Assembly: GCA_020866945.1 (NCBI GenBank)
Contig: JAJBVW010000054.1
Span: forward strand, 1 to 25,187
Length of the DNA: 25,187 nt
Source of the DNA: Oscillospiraceae bacterium
GTDB lineage: Bacteria > Bacillota > Clostridia > Oscillospirales > Oscillospiraceae
Direction: 5' to 3'
Of the stretch, positions 1 to 7,850 are shown piece after piece. Position numbers and translations under genes: made by a program. The notes below the pieces were generated by a model. That model saw only the letters and a program-made list of their open reading frames with translations. It had not been told where the DNA came from and did not search any database. The number at the start of each line of letters is the position of its first letter. Position 1 is the first letter of the stretch.

Positions 1-59
1 ACGTACTGATGTACGCCTGCGTCGGCCCGCCTAGCCAGCGAACAAAATCCCTCGCCCTG
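1..59 (-). repeat. Partial copy of a structured intergenic repeat
   Basis: Bases 40-59 are identical, in inverted orientation, to bases 13279-13298. Further in, both copies keep a GGCGTAC segment followed by a short loop and GTACG. Here the apex is CGTAC (2-6), TGAT, GTACG (11-15). The element is cut by the window edge, so its other arm is missing. No coding potential is apparent. It lies about 125 bases upstream of the flavoprotein start. Confidence 0.6.
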
Positions 60-183
60 CATTGTCGGACAACCTTAATTGTGGGTTGGTGGGGGGAATT
101 TTTCGTTTGGCATCATTGGACAGGTTTTAGCCAGCGCGGGGGCTTTGGCCTCTGCTGGTATATGTATAACAGGAGGACGATTT
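60..183 (+). promoter_or_regulatory. Leader of the flavoprotein pair with strong RBS
   Basis: No separate gene is visible here. A clear AGGAGG sits at 171-176, seven bases before the ATG at 184, and fixes that start over the upstream in-frame codon at 79. I see no convincing -35/-10 pair. The TATAAC at 165-170 abuts the ribosome binding site and is too close to act as a -10 for a leadered transcript. Confidence 0.45.
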
Positions 184-1407
184 ATGGCTACCATTGCTGT
201 GATTGGGGGCGGGGCCTCCGGGATGGCGGCGGCGCTGGCGGCGTCGGAGAGCTTGGAAAACCGGGTGCTGCTGCTGGAGCGGTAGAGCCGCGTGGGGCGC
301 AAGCTGGCCGCCACGGGCAATGGCCGCTGCAATCTGTCCAACGAACAGGCCGGGCCTCCCCATTACCACGGGGGCAACCCGGATTTTGTGCTGCCTGCCC
401 TGGCCCGCTTCGGGGTGGCGGAGACGATGGACTGGTTTGCCGGGCTGGGCCTGGCCGTCCGGCGGGAGGAGGGGGGCCGCATCTATCCCCTGACAGACAC
501 CGCCGCCAGCGTGGTGGACGTGCTGCGCCTGGCCATGGAGGCCCGTGGCGTGGAGCTAACCTGCGGCTTTACCGTGAAAGACGCCCGCCGGGAGGGGAAT
601 CAGTTTCTCCTGGAATCCACTCTGGGCGAGGACGTGGCCTGCGACAGGCTTATCATCGCCTGCGGCGGCGCGGCGGGAGAACGCCTGGGCGGCTCCCGCG
701 CCGGCTATGAGCTTCTCCGCCTGTTCGGCCACAGCAGCACAGCCCTTCGCCCCTCCCTGGTGCAGCTGCGCACGGAAAACACCTGGGTTCGGCCCATGAA
801 AGGTGTGCGCACCCAGGCCCGCCTGACCCTGGAATATCGGGGCCTCGCCCGGGCCGCGGGGGCGGGGGAGGGGCAGTTTGCGGAATACGGCGTCACCGGC
901 CCGGCGGTGTTCGATCTGTCCCGGGCCGCCGCCGATATGGGCGAGGGGGGCCTGCTGGTTCTGCGGCTGCTGCCGGAGCTGACGGAGCGCGACATCCTTC
1001 GCTACATGGCGGAAAAGCGAGACAGCTTTGCAAACTATAAGGCGGAAAACCTCTTGACCGGCGCGCTGCACAACGCCATTGCCCGCACTGTCATCCGCCG
1101 GGCGGAGATTCCTCTGGATACCAGGCTGTGGGCTTTATCCGACCGGGCGCTGGAGCAGATTTCCGCCGTCATCTGCCGGTTTGAGCTGCCCCTGCTCGGA
1201 ACGCTCGGCTTCGACGCCGCCCAGGTCACCGCCGGCGGCGTGGAGACCGTCGGCTTCAACCCGCGCACCATGGCCAGCCGCCTGGTACACGGCCTTTACG
1301 CCTGTGGAGAGGTGCTGGACGTGGACGGCGACTGCGGAGGCTATAACCTCCAATGGGCCTGGTCCAGCGGGCGCATGGCGGGTCTCGCCGCCGGAGGGCT
1401 GCTATGA
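184..1407 (+). pseudogene. HI0933/BaiN-family FAD flavoprotein with internal TAG
   Basis: This is a predicted cytoplasmic NAD(P)/FAD-dependent oxidoreductase of the HI0933/BaiN family (COG2081). The reading frame is 407 codons, normal for the family. The N-terminus carries the dinucleotide-binding motif IGGGASGMAAA (residues 7-17) and the strand ending LLLER. Codon 34 is TAG (283-285), and then the hallmark GRKLAATGNGRCNLSN follows in the same frame. The C-terminus has the family's TAGGVETVGFNPRTM and GLYACGEVLDVDGDCGGYNLQWAWSSG. Apart from the TAG no frame damage is seen. A GTG at 292 could restart translation, but that product lacks the FAD GxGxxG and would probably be inactive alone. The gene ends in an ATGA overlap with the next flavoprotein, which may suffer from polarity. 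A sequencing error, a recent mutation or suppression are all possible. The family assignment is secure; functional status is not. Confidence 0.85.
283..285 (+). other. In-frame amber codon 34 of the flavoprotein
   Basis: The local reading is L-L-E-R-stop-S-R-V-G-R-K. In this family a residue such as Gln, Lys or Ser normally fills this place between the second FAD-binding strand and the GRKLxxTGNGRCN motif. One C-to-T change (CAG to TAG) would explain it. Reading frame and conservation continue on both sides. Confidence 0.9.
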
Positions 1408-2978
1408 TACGGCTTCGGAACATCGCTCTGCCCCTGGACGGGGACGAAGCGGCCCTGGAGGCCGCGGCGGCGCGGGCCTTGGGCTGCAAGGTCAAAAGCC
1501 TGTCTGTGGTGCGGCGGGCCGTGGACGCGCGGAAAAAATCGGACGTGCATTTTGTATATACCCTGGATGTCTCCGTAAAGAACGAGACCTCCGCCCTGGC
1601 CCGATGCCGGGACGCAGCCCCAGCGCCGGAGGGCATCTGGCAGCCCCCCGCCTTTTCCGGGAACCGGGACAGCCGCCCCGTCGTGGTCGGCTTCGGCCCG
1701 GGCGGGATGTTTGCCGCCCTGGTTCTGGCCATGGCCGGCCTGCGGCCCATCGTCCTGGAGCGGGGCGAGGCGGCGGAGGCCCGGACGGAGACGGTGGCCC
1801 GTATGCGGAAATCCGGCCGGCTCGACCCGGAATCGAACATCCAGTTCGGCGAGGGCGGGGCCGGGGCCTTTTCGGACGGCAAGCTCTCCAGCGGTGTGAA
1901 GGACAGACGCATCCCCTGGGTGCTGGCGCAGCTGGTCGAGGCCGGCGCCCCGGCGGACATTCTGACCGACGCCAAGCCCCACATCGGCACCGACCTGCTC
2001 CCCGGCGTGTGCGCCGGCATCCGGCGGCGGATTATTTCCCTGGGCGGCGAGGTGCGCTTTTCCACAAAGGTCACGGGCCTCACAGCAGAAAATGGCCGTC
2101 TGACGGGGGCGGAGACAAACCAGGGCCTTGTCCCCTGTGAGGCGCTTATCCTTGCCTGTGGCCACAGCGCCAGGGACACGTTTGAAATATTATGTAAACT
2201 TGGTATCCCCCTTTCCCCCAAGCCCTTCGCCATGGGGGTGCGCATCGAGCATCTTCAGCGGGAGATTGACAAGGCCCAATACGGCCCCTTCGCGGGCCAC
2301 CCGAAGCTCTCCGCCGCCGATTATTCCCTGGCCTGCCAGCTTCCGAACGGGCGGCGGTGCTATACCTTCTGTATGTGTCCCGGCGGGGAGGTCGTTCCTG
2401 CCGCCAGCGAGGAGGGGCGCGTCTGCACCAACGGGGCCAGCCCCAGCGGCCGGAATTATGTAAATGCGAATGCGGCACTGCTGGCCGCCGTAGCCCCGGC
2501 GGATTTCCCCTATCCCGGCGTTTTGGGCGGAATGGAGTGGCAGCGCGCCATCGAGCAGGCCGCCTATGACGCCGCCGGGGGCGGCTTTCTCGCCCCATGT
2601 CAGACCGTGGGAAGCTTTCTCACGGGTCATGCCGCCCCGTTTGGGGCTGTTTCCCCCTCCTACGCCCCGGGGGTGCGGGCGCTGAATCTGCACAGCATCC
2701 TCCCCGCCTGCGTAGGGGATACCATTGCCGGCGCGCTGCCGGTGTTCGACCGCAAGCTCCGGGGCTTTGCCGCGGAGGCGGCAGTACTGACCGGGCCGGA
2801 AACCCGCTCCTCCTCTCCCGTGCGGATGGAGCGAGGAGACGATATGCAAAGCCCCGCCCTGCGGGGGCTTTATCCCTGCGGCGAGGGGGCCGGCTGGGCC
2901 GGTGGCATCATGAGCGCCGCCGTAGACGGCATCCGCTGCGCCCAAGCGCTGCTGGAAAGCCTTTCCGGGGACGCATAG
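1404..2978 (+). CDS. COG2509-type FAD-dependent dehydrogenase
   Basis: This 524-residue protein matches the uncharacterised FAD-dependent dehydrogenase family COG2509, at the family's usual length. The N-terminal MIRLRNIALPLDGDE and KVKSLSVVRRAVDARKK segment (residues about 1-60) is the small accessory domain seen in these proteins. Next come the FAD motif VVGFGPGGMFAAL and the diagnostic NIQFGEGGAGAFSDGKLSS. The C-terminal YPCGEGAGWAGGIMSAAVDGIR closes the FAD site. The start at 1404 is chosen because it overlaps the upstream stop as ATGA and has GGAGGG just before it. The reaction is unknown; in many genomes family members are simply called NAD(P)/FAD-dependent oxidoreductases. It is probably translationally coupled to the broken gene upstream, so its expression could be reduced. 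The gene stops at TAG, where the family normally ends. Confidence 0.9.
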   Translation: MIRLRNIALPLDGDEAALEAAAARALGCKVKSLSVVRRAVDARKKSDVHFVYTLDVSVKNETSALARCRDAAPAPEGIWQPPAFSGNRDSRPVVVGFGPGGMFAALVLAMAGLRPIVLERGEAAEARTETVARMRKSGRLDPESNIQFGEGGAGAFSDGKLSSGVKDRRIPWVLAQLVEAGAPADILTDAKPHIGTDLLPGVCAGIRRRIISLGGEVRFSTKVTGLTAENGRLTGAETNQGLVPCEALILACGHSARDTFEILCKLGIPLSPKPFAMGVRIEHLQREIDKAQYGPFAGHPKLSAADYSLACQLPNGRRCYTFCMCPGGEVVPAASEEGRVCTNGASPSGRNYVNANAALLAAVAPADFPYPGVLGGMEWQRAIEQAAYDAAGGGFLAPCQTVGSFLTGHAAPFGAVSPSYAPGVRALNLHSILPACVGDTIAGALPVFDRKLRGFAAEAAVLTGPETRSSSPVRMERGDDMQSPALRGLYPCGEGAGWAGGIMSAAVDGIRCAQALLESLSGDA

Positions 2979-2992
2979 GCCGGGCTGACTGG

Positions 2993-3643
2993 TTATAGGG
3001 CGGGATTCGTCATGGCCTGTATCCACAGCTCTTTTAGCTGGGTCATTCCCTTCCTGGTGGGGTGCGCGCCGTCTATGGTCTCATACAAAACGCCGGAGGC
3101 GGCCAGGTCTGCGATATGGCAGCCCGCCTTCCGGGCGGCGGCGCGTATAAGGGAGCTGAACGGCTCCAGCGGGACGGCGGGATCCTTGCCCATGAAATAG
3201 GGCCGATTTGTAACCTTGACGCCGTTTATCAGGGTGGCGCACCATATCTCCGCCGCCGGGTAGCGCTCCTTCAGGCGGGAGAGCATCAGGTCATAAGCGG
3301 CGGCAAATTCCGCCTCCGTCACCTGAAAGCCCATGTCATTTCCGCCCATGAATATACAAATAACGTCCGGCTGGCCCAGTGCCTCCACCCGGCCCAGGGT
3401 GCAGCCGCCGGGGCCGACTCCGTAGCCGTCCGCAACGCAGGTGCCGGAAAGGGAGTTATTCGTGTCGAATACCCCGCCCAGCTCGTTTATCAGCCCCAGC
3501 CACCAGGTATCCTCCGGCCCGGCCAATCCCCCGATGCGCGCGCGGGTCTTGGTGTAAAACAGATAGGGATCCTTATCCGTGACGGAATACCAGGTGGAGA
3601 CAGAATCCCCCAGGATAGAAAAGCGCTTGTCCGTATAGTCCAT
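2993..3643 (-). CDS. SGNH/GDSL-type hydrolase, cytoplasmic
   Basis: This 216-residue protein is predicted to be a serine esterase or lipase of the SGNH fold. Block I is SILGDSVSTW with the catalytic Ser at residue 14. Block III is MGGNDMGF (Asn102), and block V is DGAHPTRKGM with Asp191 and His194. There is no signal peptide or membrane segment, so it probably acts in the cytoplasm. The substrate cannot be read from sequence. The ATG at 3643 has AAGGAG six bases upstream. The longer in-frame start at 3703 is excluded because it falls inside the -35 box of a good promoter. The gene faces the COG2509 gene with only 14 bases between the two stops, too little for a terminator. Confidence 0.85.
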   Translation of the reverse strand: MDYTDKRFSILGDSVSTWYSVTDKDPYLFYTKTRARIGGLAGPEDTWWLGLINELGGVFDTNNSLSGTCVADGYGVGPGGCTLGRVEALGQPDVICIFMGGNDMGFQVTEAEFAAAYDLMLSRLKERYPAAEIWCATLINGVKVTNRPYFMGKDPAVPLEPFSSLIRAAARKAGCHIADLAASGVLYETIDGAHPTRKGMTQLKELWIQAMTNPAL

Positions 3644-3674
3644 GTCAATCTCCTTTTTGGCTCGTAATGACTCC

Positions 3675-3703
3675 ATTATACCCTCTCCCGCCGCCTTTGG
3701 CAA
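3675..3703 (-). promoter_or_regulatory. Promoter of the SGNH hydrolase gene
   Basis: On the minus strand, TTGCCA (3698-3703) and a perfect TATAAT (3675-3680) are separated by 17 bases. This is a near-consensus vegetative promoter about 32 bases upstream of the chosen ATG. Confidence 0.75.
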
Positions 3704-3714
3704 AGGTTTGTGCC

Positions 3715-3743
3715 TTGTATTATGGGCCGGGTAATGTTAGAAT
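3715..3743 (+). promoter_or_regulatory. Promoter of the GyrI-like gene
   Basis: TTGTAT (3715-3720), a 17-base spacer and TAGAAT (3738-3743) precede the GyrI-like gene. The -10 matches five of six positions and the -35 only three. It diverges from the SGNH promoter, so the two genes share a compact control region. Confidence 0.5.
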
Positions 3744-3788
3744 TAAAATGGAAATTGCCCCGATAGGACAAAGAAGGAGAAAACCACA

Positions 3789-4421
3789 ATGGCTTTTGAC
3801 TACAAAAAGGAATACAAAGAGTTCTATATGCCCAAAAATAAGCCCGGCATTGTCACGGTGCCGCATATGAACTATATCGTCGTGAGCGGGCAGGGCGACC
3901 CAAACGAGGAGGGCGGCGCCTACAAGCAGTCCATCGGTCTTTTGTATGGAATTGCGTTCACGATTAAGATGAGCAAAAAAGGCCACCACCAGATTGAAGG
4001 GTATTTTGATTATGTAGTGCCTCCGCTGGAAGGCTTCTGGTGGCAGGACGGCACGGACGGCATAGATTACGCCCGCAAGGATGCCTTTCAATGGCTGTCC
4101 GTCATTCGCCTTCCCGATTTTGTGACCAAAGAGGACTTCCTTTGGGCCGTCCAGGAGGCAACTCAAAAGAAGAAAACGGATTTCTCTCAAGTGGAATTTC
4201 TCCCATACGACGAGGGCCTGTGCGTCCAGTGTATGCACATCGGCCCCTACGATGACGAACCCGCCACCATAGCCCTCATGCACGAATATATGACCAGCCA
4301 GGGATACGCACTGAATATGACCGGCAAGCGTCTGCATCACGAAATATACCTGAGCGACGCCCGAAAGGTCGCCCCGGAAAAGCAAAAAACCGTAATCCGG
4401 CACCCGATTAGAAAGCTGTAA
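3789..4421 (+). CDS. GyrI-like small-molecule-binding protein
   Basis: This 210-residue protein resembles stand-alone GyrI-like (effector-binding, SOUL/SHS2-like) proteins of COG4832. Features are the N-terminal PGIVTVPHMNYIVVSGQGDPNE, the aromatic EGFWWQDG segment (about residues 80-87), and the C-terminal QCMHIGPYDDEPATIALMHEY with HHEIYLSDARKV. No helix-turn-helix is present, so it is unlikely to be a DNA-binding regulator by itself. Family members bind small hydrophobic or cationic molecules, and some have hydrolytic activity; which applies here is unknown. The start has GAAGGAG about nine bases upstream. The gene stands alone with its own promoter and a downstream hairpin shared with the convergent efflux operon. 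Confidence 0.85.
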   Translation: MAFDYKKEYKEFYMPKNKPGIVTVPHMNYIVVSGQGDPNEEGGAYKQSIGLLYGIAFTIKMSKKGHHQIEGYFDYVVPPLEGFWWQDGTDGIDYARKDAFQWLSVIRLPDFVTKEDFLWAVQEATQKKKTDFSQVEFLPYDEGLCVQCMHIGPYDDEPATIALMHEYMTSQGYALNMTGKRLHHEIYLSDARKVAPEKQKTVIRHPIRKL

Positions 4422-4478
4422 AACCCGAACAGAGAAACAGCACAAAGAAGTGCCAACCCCGTTAACACAATACAAAAA

Positions 4479-4512
4479 GGGCCTATACCAAACGCTGTTT
4501 TGGTATAGGCCC
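4479..4512 (-). terminator. Terminator of the efflux operon, possibly bidirectional
   Basis: A perfect 14-bp stem (4479-4492 with 4499-4512) surrounds a six-base loop. On the minus strand it is followed by TTTTTG, a standard intrinsic terminator six bases after the permease stop. On the plus strand the tail CCTCTTTATT is weaker but could also help end the GyrI-like transcript. Confidence 0.88.
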
Positions 4513-4517
4513 CCTCT

Positions 4518-5774
4518 TTATTCCCGTCTCAGGGCGTCTATGGGGTTCAAATTTGCCGCTTTCACGGCGGGTATCATGCCGAAGACGATGCCGATGACCA
4601 TGGAGAACAGCACGGCGATGACAATCGCCGGGGGACTGATGGCGGTGGGGGTTCCCATGATGGTGGAGATCAGGCGGCTTAGTATGACCCCGGCAGCCAC
4701 GCCCACGACGCCGCCGATGCTGGTCAGGGCGGCAGCCTCCGTGAGAAACTGCCAGAGGATCCGCTTTTTCCGGGCGCCAATGGCCTTTTTCAGTCCGATC
4801 TCCCTCGTCCGCTCCGTGACCGTCACCAGCATGATGTTCATCACCCCGATGCCCCCCACCAGCAGGGAGATGGCCGCGATCCACAATAGCTGCTTGTTGG
4901 TGGCGTTGGAGAGATCCTGGAGATCCTCGGCCTGCTCCATCAGGTCGTTGCTCTCATAGGAAAAGGAGCTGTCCGCGCCGGCGGTCTGGGAATTGCTTAA
5001 AAGCTCCGCCGCCTCCTGGCCGATGGCGGTCATATCGTCCGTACTGGCGGCCTGAAGCACCGCCTTCTGCGGCTCGTCGAAGCGGAAGGTAATGCCCCAG
5101 TCGGTGCCGGGTATGAACATACTGCCGCCGGAGGTGTCCGCGTAGGTATAATAGTCGCTGAGGGTCTCAATGGTCAACTCCGTGGCGCTGGACTGCCCCA
5201 CCACGCCGATGACGGTGAACGGCTCCCCTTGAATTTCCAGGGTTTTGCCGATGGGGTATTCCCCGCCGAACAGGGAGGCGGCGGCCTGGGTGTCTAAAAT
5301 GACCACCTTCCGGCACTGGTCGAAATCCTCCTGTAAAAAGCCCCGGCCATAGCAGAGCTGATAGCCATAGATGTCCAGGTAATACTCGTCCACCCCGTAG
5401 AAGGCCCCGGTGTACTGGGTGTTCTGGTAATACACCCCGGCGTAATAATACTCTCTGGTGTAGTAGAGGCTGGCGGAGACCACATGGTCGATGGCCAGCA
5501 GCGCCTGCCGGGTCTCCTCCGTGATGGGGATGACCCCCTCCGGGGTGCCATTGTAATCCACATAATAGGTGTACCCGTCCTGATACAGCTCCAGCACCAC
5601 CGCGTTGTTCCCGGCACCGATCAGGTTTTCCTTGATCTGCTCGTTGGTGCCCTTAATGGTGGACACGATGGTGATGATGGAGGCAATGCCGATAATGATG
5701 CCAAGCATGGTCAGAAACGACCGCAGCTTATGCGCCCATATTCCCTGGAAGGCCAGGGCCAGATTTTCAGCCAT
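4518..5774 (-). CDS. MacB/FtsX-type ABC transporter permease
   Basis: This 418-residue membrane protein is the permease of a MacAB-like ABC system, last gene of the operon. The N-terminus IWAHKLRSFLTMLGIIIGIASIITIV is the typical first membrane helix (about residues 13-38). A large extracytoplasmic MacB periplasmic-core-like domain follows (about 45-280), rich in Tyr and Asp. Three C-terminal helices include LLVGGIGVMNIMLVTVTERTREIGLKKAIGA, the strongly conserved FtsX/MacB block. The ATG at 5774 has GGGGAGG upstream within the 18-base gap after the adaptor stop. MacB-type permeases do not move substrate through a membrane channel; they pull on the outer partners by mechanotransmission. The substrate here is unknown; peptides, antimicrobials or lipids are typical. 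Confidence 0.93.
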   Translation of the reverse strand: MAENLALAFQGIWAHKLRSFLTMLGIIIGIASIITIVSTIKGTNEQIKENLIGAGNNAVVLELYQDGYTYYVDYNGTPEGVIPITEETRQALLAIDHVVSASLYYTREYYYAGVYYQNTQYTGAFYGVDEYYLDIYGYQLCYGRGFLQEDFDQCRKVVILDTQAAASLFGGEYPIGKTLEIQGEPFTVIGVVGQSSATELTIETLSDYYTYADTSGGSMFIPGTDWGITFRFDEPQKAVLQAASTDDMTAIGQEAAELLSNSQTAGADSSFSYESNDLMEQAEDLQDLSNATNKQLLWIAAISLLVGGIGVMNIMLVTVTERTREIGLKKAIGARKKRILWQFLTEAAALTSIGGVVGVAAGVILSRLISTIMGTPTAISPPAIVIAVLFSMVIGIVFGMIPAVKAANLNPIDALRRE

Positions 5775-5792
5775 TTACAAACGCCTCCCCTC

Positions 5793-7850
5793 TCAGTAGC
5801 CGTACAGCGAGTCGGTGTCCTCGTTGTACTTGACCTTGGCCCCGTCCCGCAGGCTCCTGCCGTAGGGGAAGGCCACATAATCCTCCTCCGTCAGGCCGCC
5901 GGTGATCTGGGTATAGCTTCCCCAAAGGGATATGCCTGTGGTGACGTAGCGCTTTTCCAGGGTACCGTCCTCTGCCGCTGCCCAGATATAGCTCTTGCCT
6001 CCCTCCGTGCGGATAAAGGGGTTATAGAGATACACGGAGCCGTCGTCGTTCCAGCCGGAATTGGCAAGATAGATGTACACATACTCCCCCTCCCGGAGAT
6101 TCGCGTCCTCGCTGACCATAACGGTGAAGGGATATATGGAAATGTTGGTGTTGCCGTCGGTGTAATAATAATACTCGTCGCTCTCCGTGGGGTATTCGGA
6201 GATTTCCGTGATGGTTCCCTCTATCTGCTCCCCGGACTGCCAGCTATAGATTGTCACCGTGTCGCCGACGGCCATGGTATCCAGGTCGAACTCCCCCAGC
6301 ACGCCGGTGACGTAGTAGCCGCCCCCGCCGGAGACCAGCACCACAGGGGAGCCTTCCGCCAGGGCGGTGTCCGGGTCCCGGACGGTCTTGACCGTTCCCG
6401 CTACGGTAGCGTATATCACTCCGTTTGAAAGCTCATACTCGAGCTGCTCATATTCAAGCTGCGCCATTTTCAGCTGGAGGGTCAGGTCGGCAATCCGCTG
6501 CTGGCTCTCGCTTTTCAGCTGGGCCACCTCGGAGGCGGTATAATATACCGTCGTGTCGATATACACATCCCCCGCGTCGGTCTCCTCCTCATCCGGGATA
6601 TAATTTGGCTCAATCACGGAAAACACCCATCGGCTTATCACGGTAACGGTGGTCGTGGTAGTCGTATCGCCGGCAGCCGCGGTATTGTCCGTATCGTCCG
6701 CGTTGCCGCTGTCCTCGCCGGTGGCGCTGTCTCCATCGTCGGGTTCAGTATCGTCTGCGCCGTCCGGCTCAGTCGTGTCGGTTGTGCCGGTATTGGTGGT
6801 CGTGGCGGTGCTTGTCACCTCCCGGAACGCCATCTCCCAGCAGCGGGTCAGGGCGCCCTTGGGGGCGTTGGATTCCCGAATCTCAAACACCACATAGACC
6901 CGCCCATCGCCGTCGCCCTCGCCGCTGTCGGTATCCCCCTGCGGCTCGGTGGTTTCCGGGGCGTCTGTGGTTTCGGGGGTATCGGTTTCCTCGGGTACAT
7001 CCGTTGTCTCGGGGGTGTCCGTCTCCTCAGGGGCATCTGTAGTCTCGGGGGTATCTGTCTCCTCGGGGGTATCAGTTTCTTCGGGGGTGTCCGTAGTTTC
7101 GGGGACGTCCGTTTCCACGGGGACATCTGTTGCCTCGGGAGCATTCGTTTCCTCCGGCTCTGCCGTCTCCTGCGGTTCATCTGTGACAGTTGGCTCCTCC
7201 GTCTCCTGGGGTTCCTCTGTAGGAACCGGGGTAACCGTGGGTTCCGGCTCCTCCTGGACAGGGGGATTGAGAAGCATCTGTATCACATCGTCGGTGTACT
7301 CAATGCTGTCGCTCCACAGCCAGACGTATGGGTCGCTGGCCGTGCCGCTGCCGCCCTTGAAATAGGGGACGCTGACCGACGTCGAGCTGCCAGTCGAGGT
7401 ACCGGTGGAAATGCTGTAGCCCCCGCCGGATCCAATGGCGTAATTGCCGATGTCCGAGAGGTTTTTCTCCTCGTTTTCCAGCTCCAGCTCAAGCTGCTGA
7501 ACGGCGATGGCCTGCCGGTCAAGCTCCACCTGACTGAGCGTGGTGTCGTAGGCCAGAATGGGATCGCCCACAGAAACGGTCTGTCCCTCCGTCACATAGA
7601 CCTCCGTCACCTGCTGGGTGGAGGAGATATACACGGACTGTATCTTATCCGCCGTAACGGCCCCCTCCGTCTCCGTCTCATAGGCGTAGTCGCCGCTGGT
7701 GGAGACCTGGCTGACCGGGTAGACATCCACCGCCCCGCCGGTGCGGTTTCGCACAAGGAACAGAATCCCAATCAGCAGGGCCACGGCCAGAATAACAGCA
7801 ATAATGCTGATGATAAGCTTCTTGTGGGATTTTTTCTTCGCTCTATGCAT
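5793..7850 (-). CDS. Very long HlyD/MacA-type adaptor with acidic repeat insert
   Basis: This 685-residue membrane-anchored adaptor is far longer than the usual 350-500. It has a Lys/Arg-rich start and one membrane helix (about residues 12-33), then the first lipoyl-like half (VTEVYVTEGQTVSVGDPILAYD) and a first coiled-coil helix (QVELDRQAIAVQQLELELENEEKNL). The return helix (VAQLKSESQQRIADLTLQLKMAQLEYEQLEYEL), second lipoyl half (YATVAGTVKTVRDPDTALAEGSPVVLV) and beta-barrel/membrane-proximal parts come only after an insert of roughly 350 residues. The insert holds a Ser/Gly/Thr tract, GTASDPYVWLW, 11 acidic hexads, a VYVVFEIRESNAPKGAL segment and another Thr/Asp-rich tract. The start at 7850 is chosen over upstream codons because the helix follows at once, GGGAGG is upstream, and it overlaps the ATPase stop by eight bases. 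It should link permease and envelope outside the cell. Confidence 0.88.
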   Translation of the reverse strand: MHRAKKKSHKKLIISIIAVILAVALLIGILFLVRNRTGGAVDVYPVSQVSTSGDYAYETETEGAVTADKIQSVYISSTQQVTEVYVTEGQTVSVGDPILAYDTTLSQVELDRQAIAVQQLELELENEEKNLSDIGNYAIGSGGGYSISTGTSTGSSTSVSVPYFKGGSGTASDPYVWLWSDSIEYTDDVIQMLLNPPVQEEPEPTVTPVPTEEPQETEEPTVTDEPQETAEPEETNAPEATDVPVETDVPETTDTPEETDTPEETDTPETTDAPEETDTPETTDVPEETDTPETTDAPETTEPQGDTDSGEGDGDGRVYVVFEIRESNAPKGALTRCWEMAFREVTSTATTTNTGTTDTTEPDGADDTEPDDGDSATGEDSGNADDTDNTAAAGDTTTTTTVTVISRWVFSVIEPNYIPDEEETDAGDVYIDTTVYYTASEVAQLKSESQQRIADLTLQLKMAQLEYEQLEYELSNGVIYATVAGTVKTVRDPDTALAEGSPVVLVSGGGGYYVTGVLGEFDLDTMAVGDTVTIYSWQSGEQIEGTITEISEYPTESDEYYYYTDGNTNISIYPFTVMVSEDANLREGEYVYIYLANSGWNDDGSVYLYNPFIRTEGGKSYIWAAAEDGTLEKRYVTTGISLWGSYTQITGGLTEEDYVAFPYGRSLRDGAKVKYNEDTDSLYGY
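6954..7151 (-). repeat. 18-base tandem repeat coding 11 acidic hexads
   Basis: Eleven in-frame hexads of the form [E/T]TD[T/V/A]PE (residues 234-299 of the long adaptor) are encoded by an 18-base period with synonymous drift between copies. Flanking stretches are related but irregular (TEEPQETEEPTVTDEPQETAEPE). Pro every sixth residue and heavy negative charge imply an extended, disordered outer-surface spacer. Copy number probably varies between strains. Confidence 0.9.

Noticed and set aside
2976..2978. TAG reassigned to a sense codon throughout the genome
   Set aside because: TAG ends the COG2509 gene exactly where the family ends, with an implausible antisense extension beyond it, and also ends the ABC ATPase gene. 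TAG is therefore still a stop here.
6954..7151. CRISPR-like repeat array
   Set aside because: The 18-base period is in frame, has no spacers and encodes continuous hexads of the adaptor.
6949..7365. Ser/Val-rich protein on the plus strand
   Set aside because: It is the antisense reading of the acidic hexads; low complexity, no ribosome binding site, and the minus-strand gene is certain.
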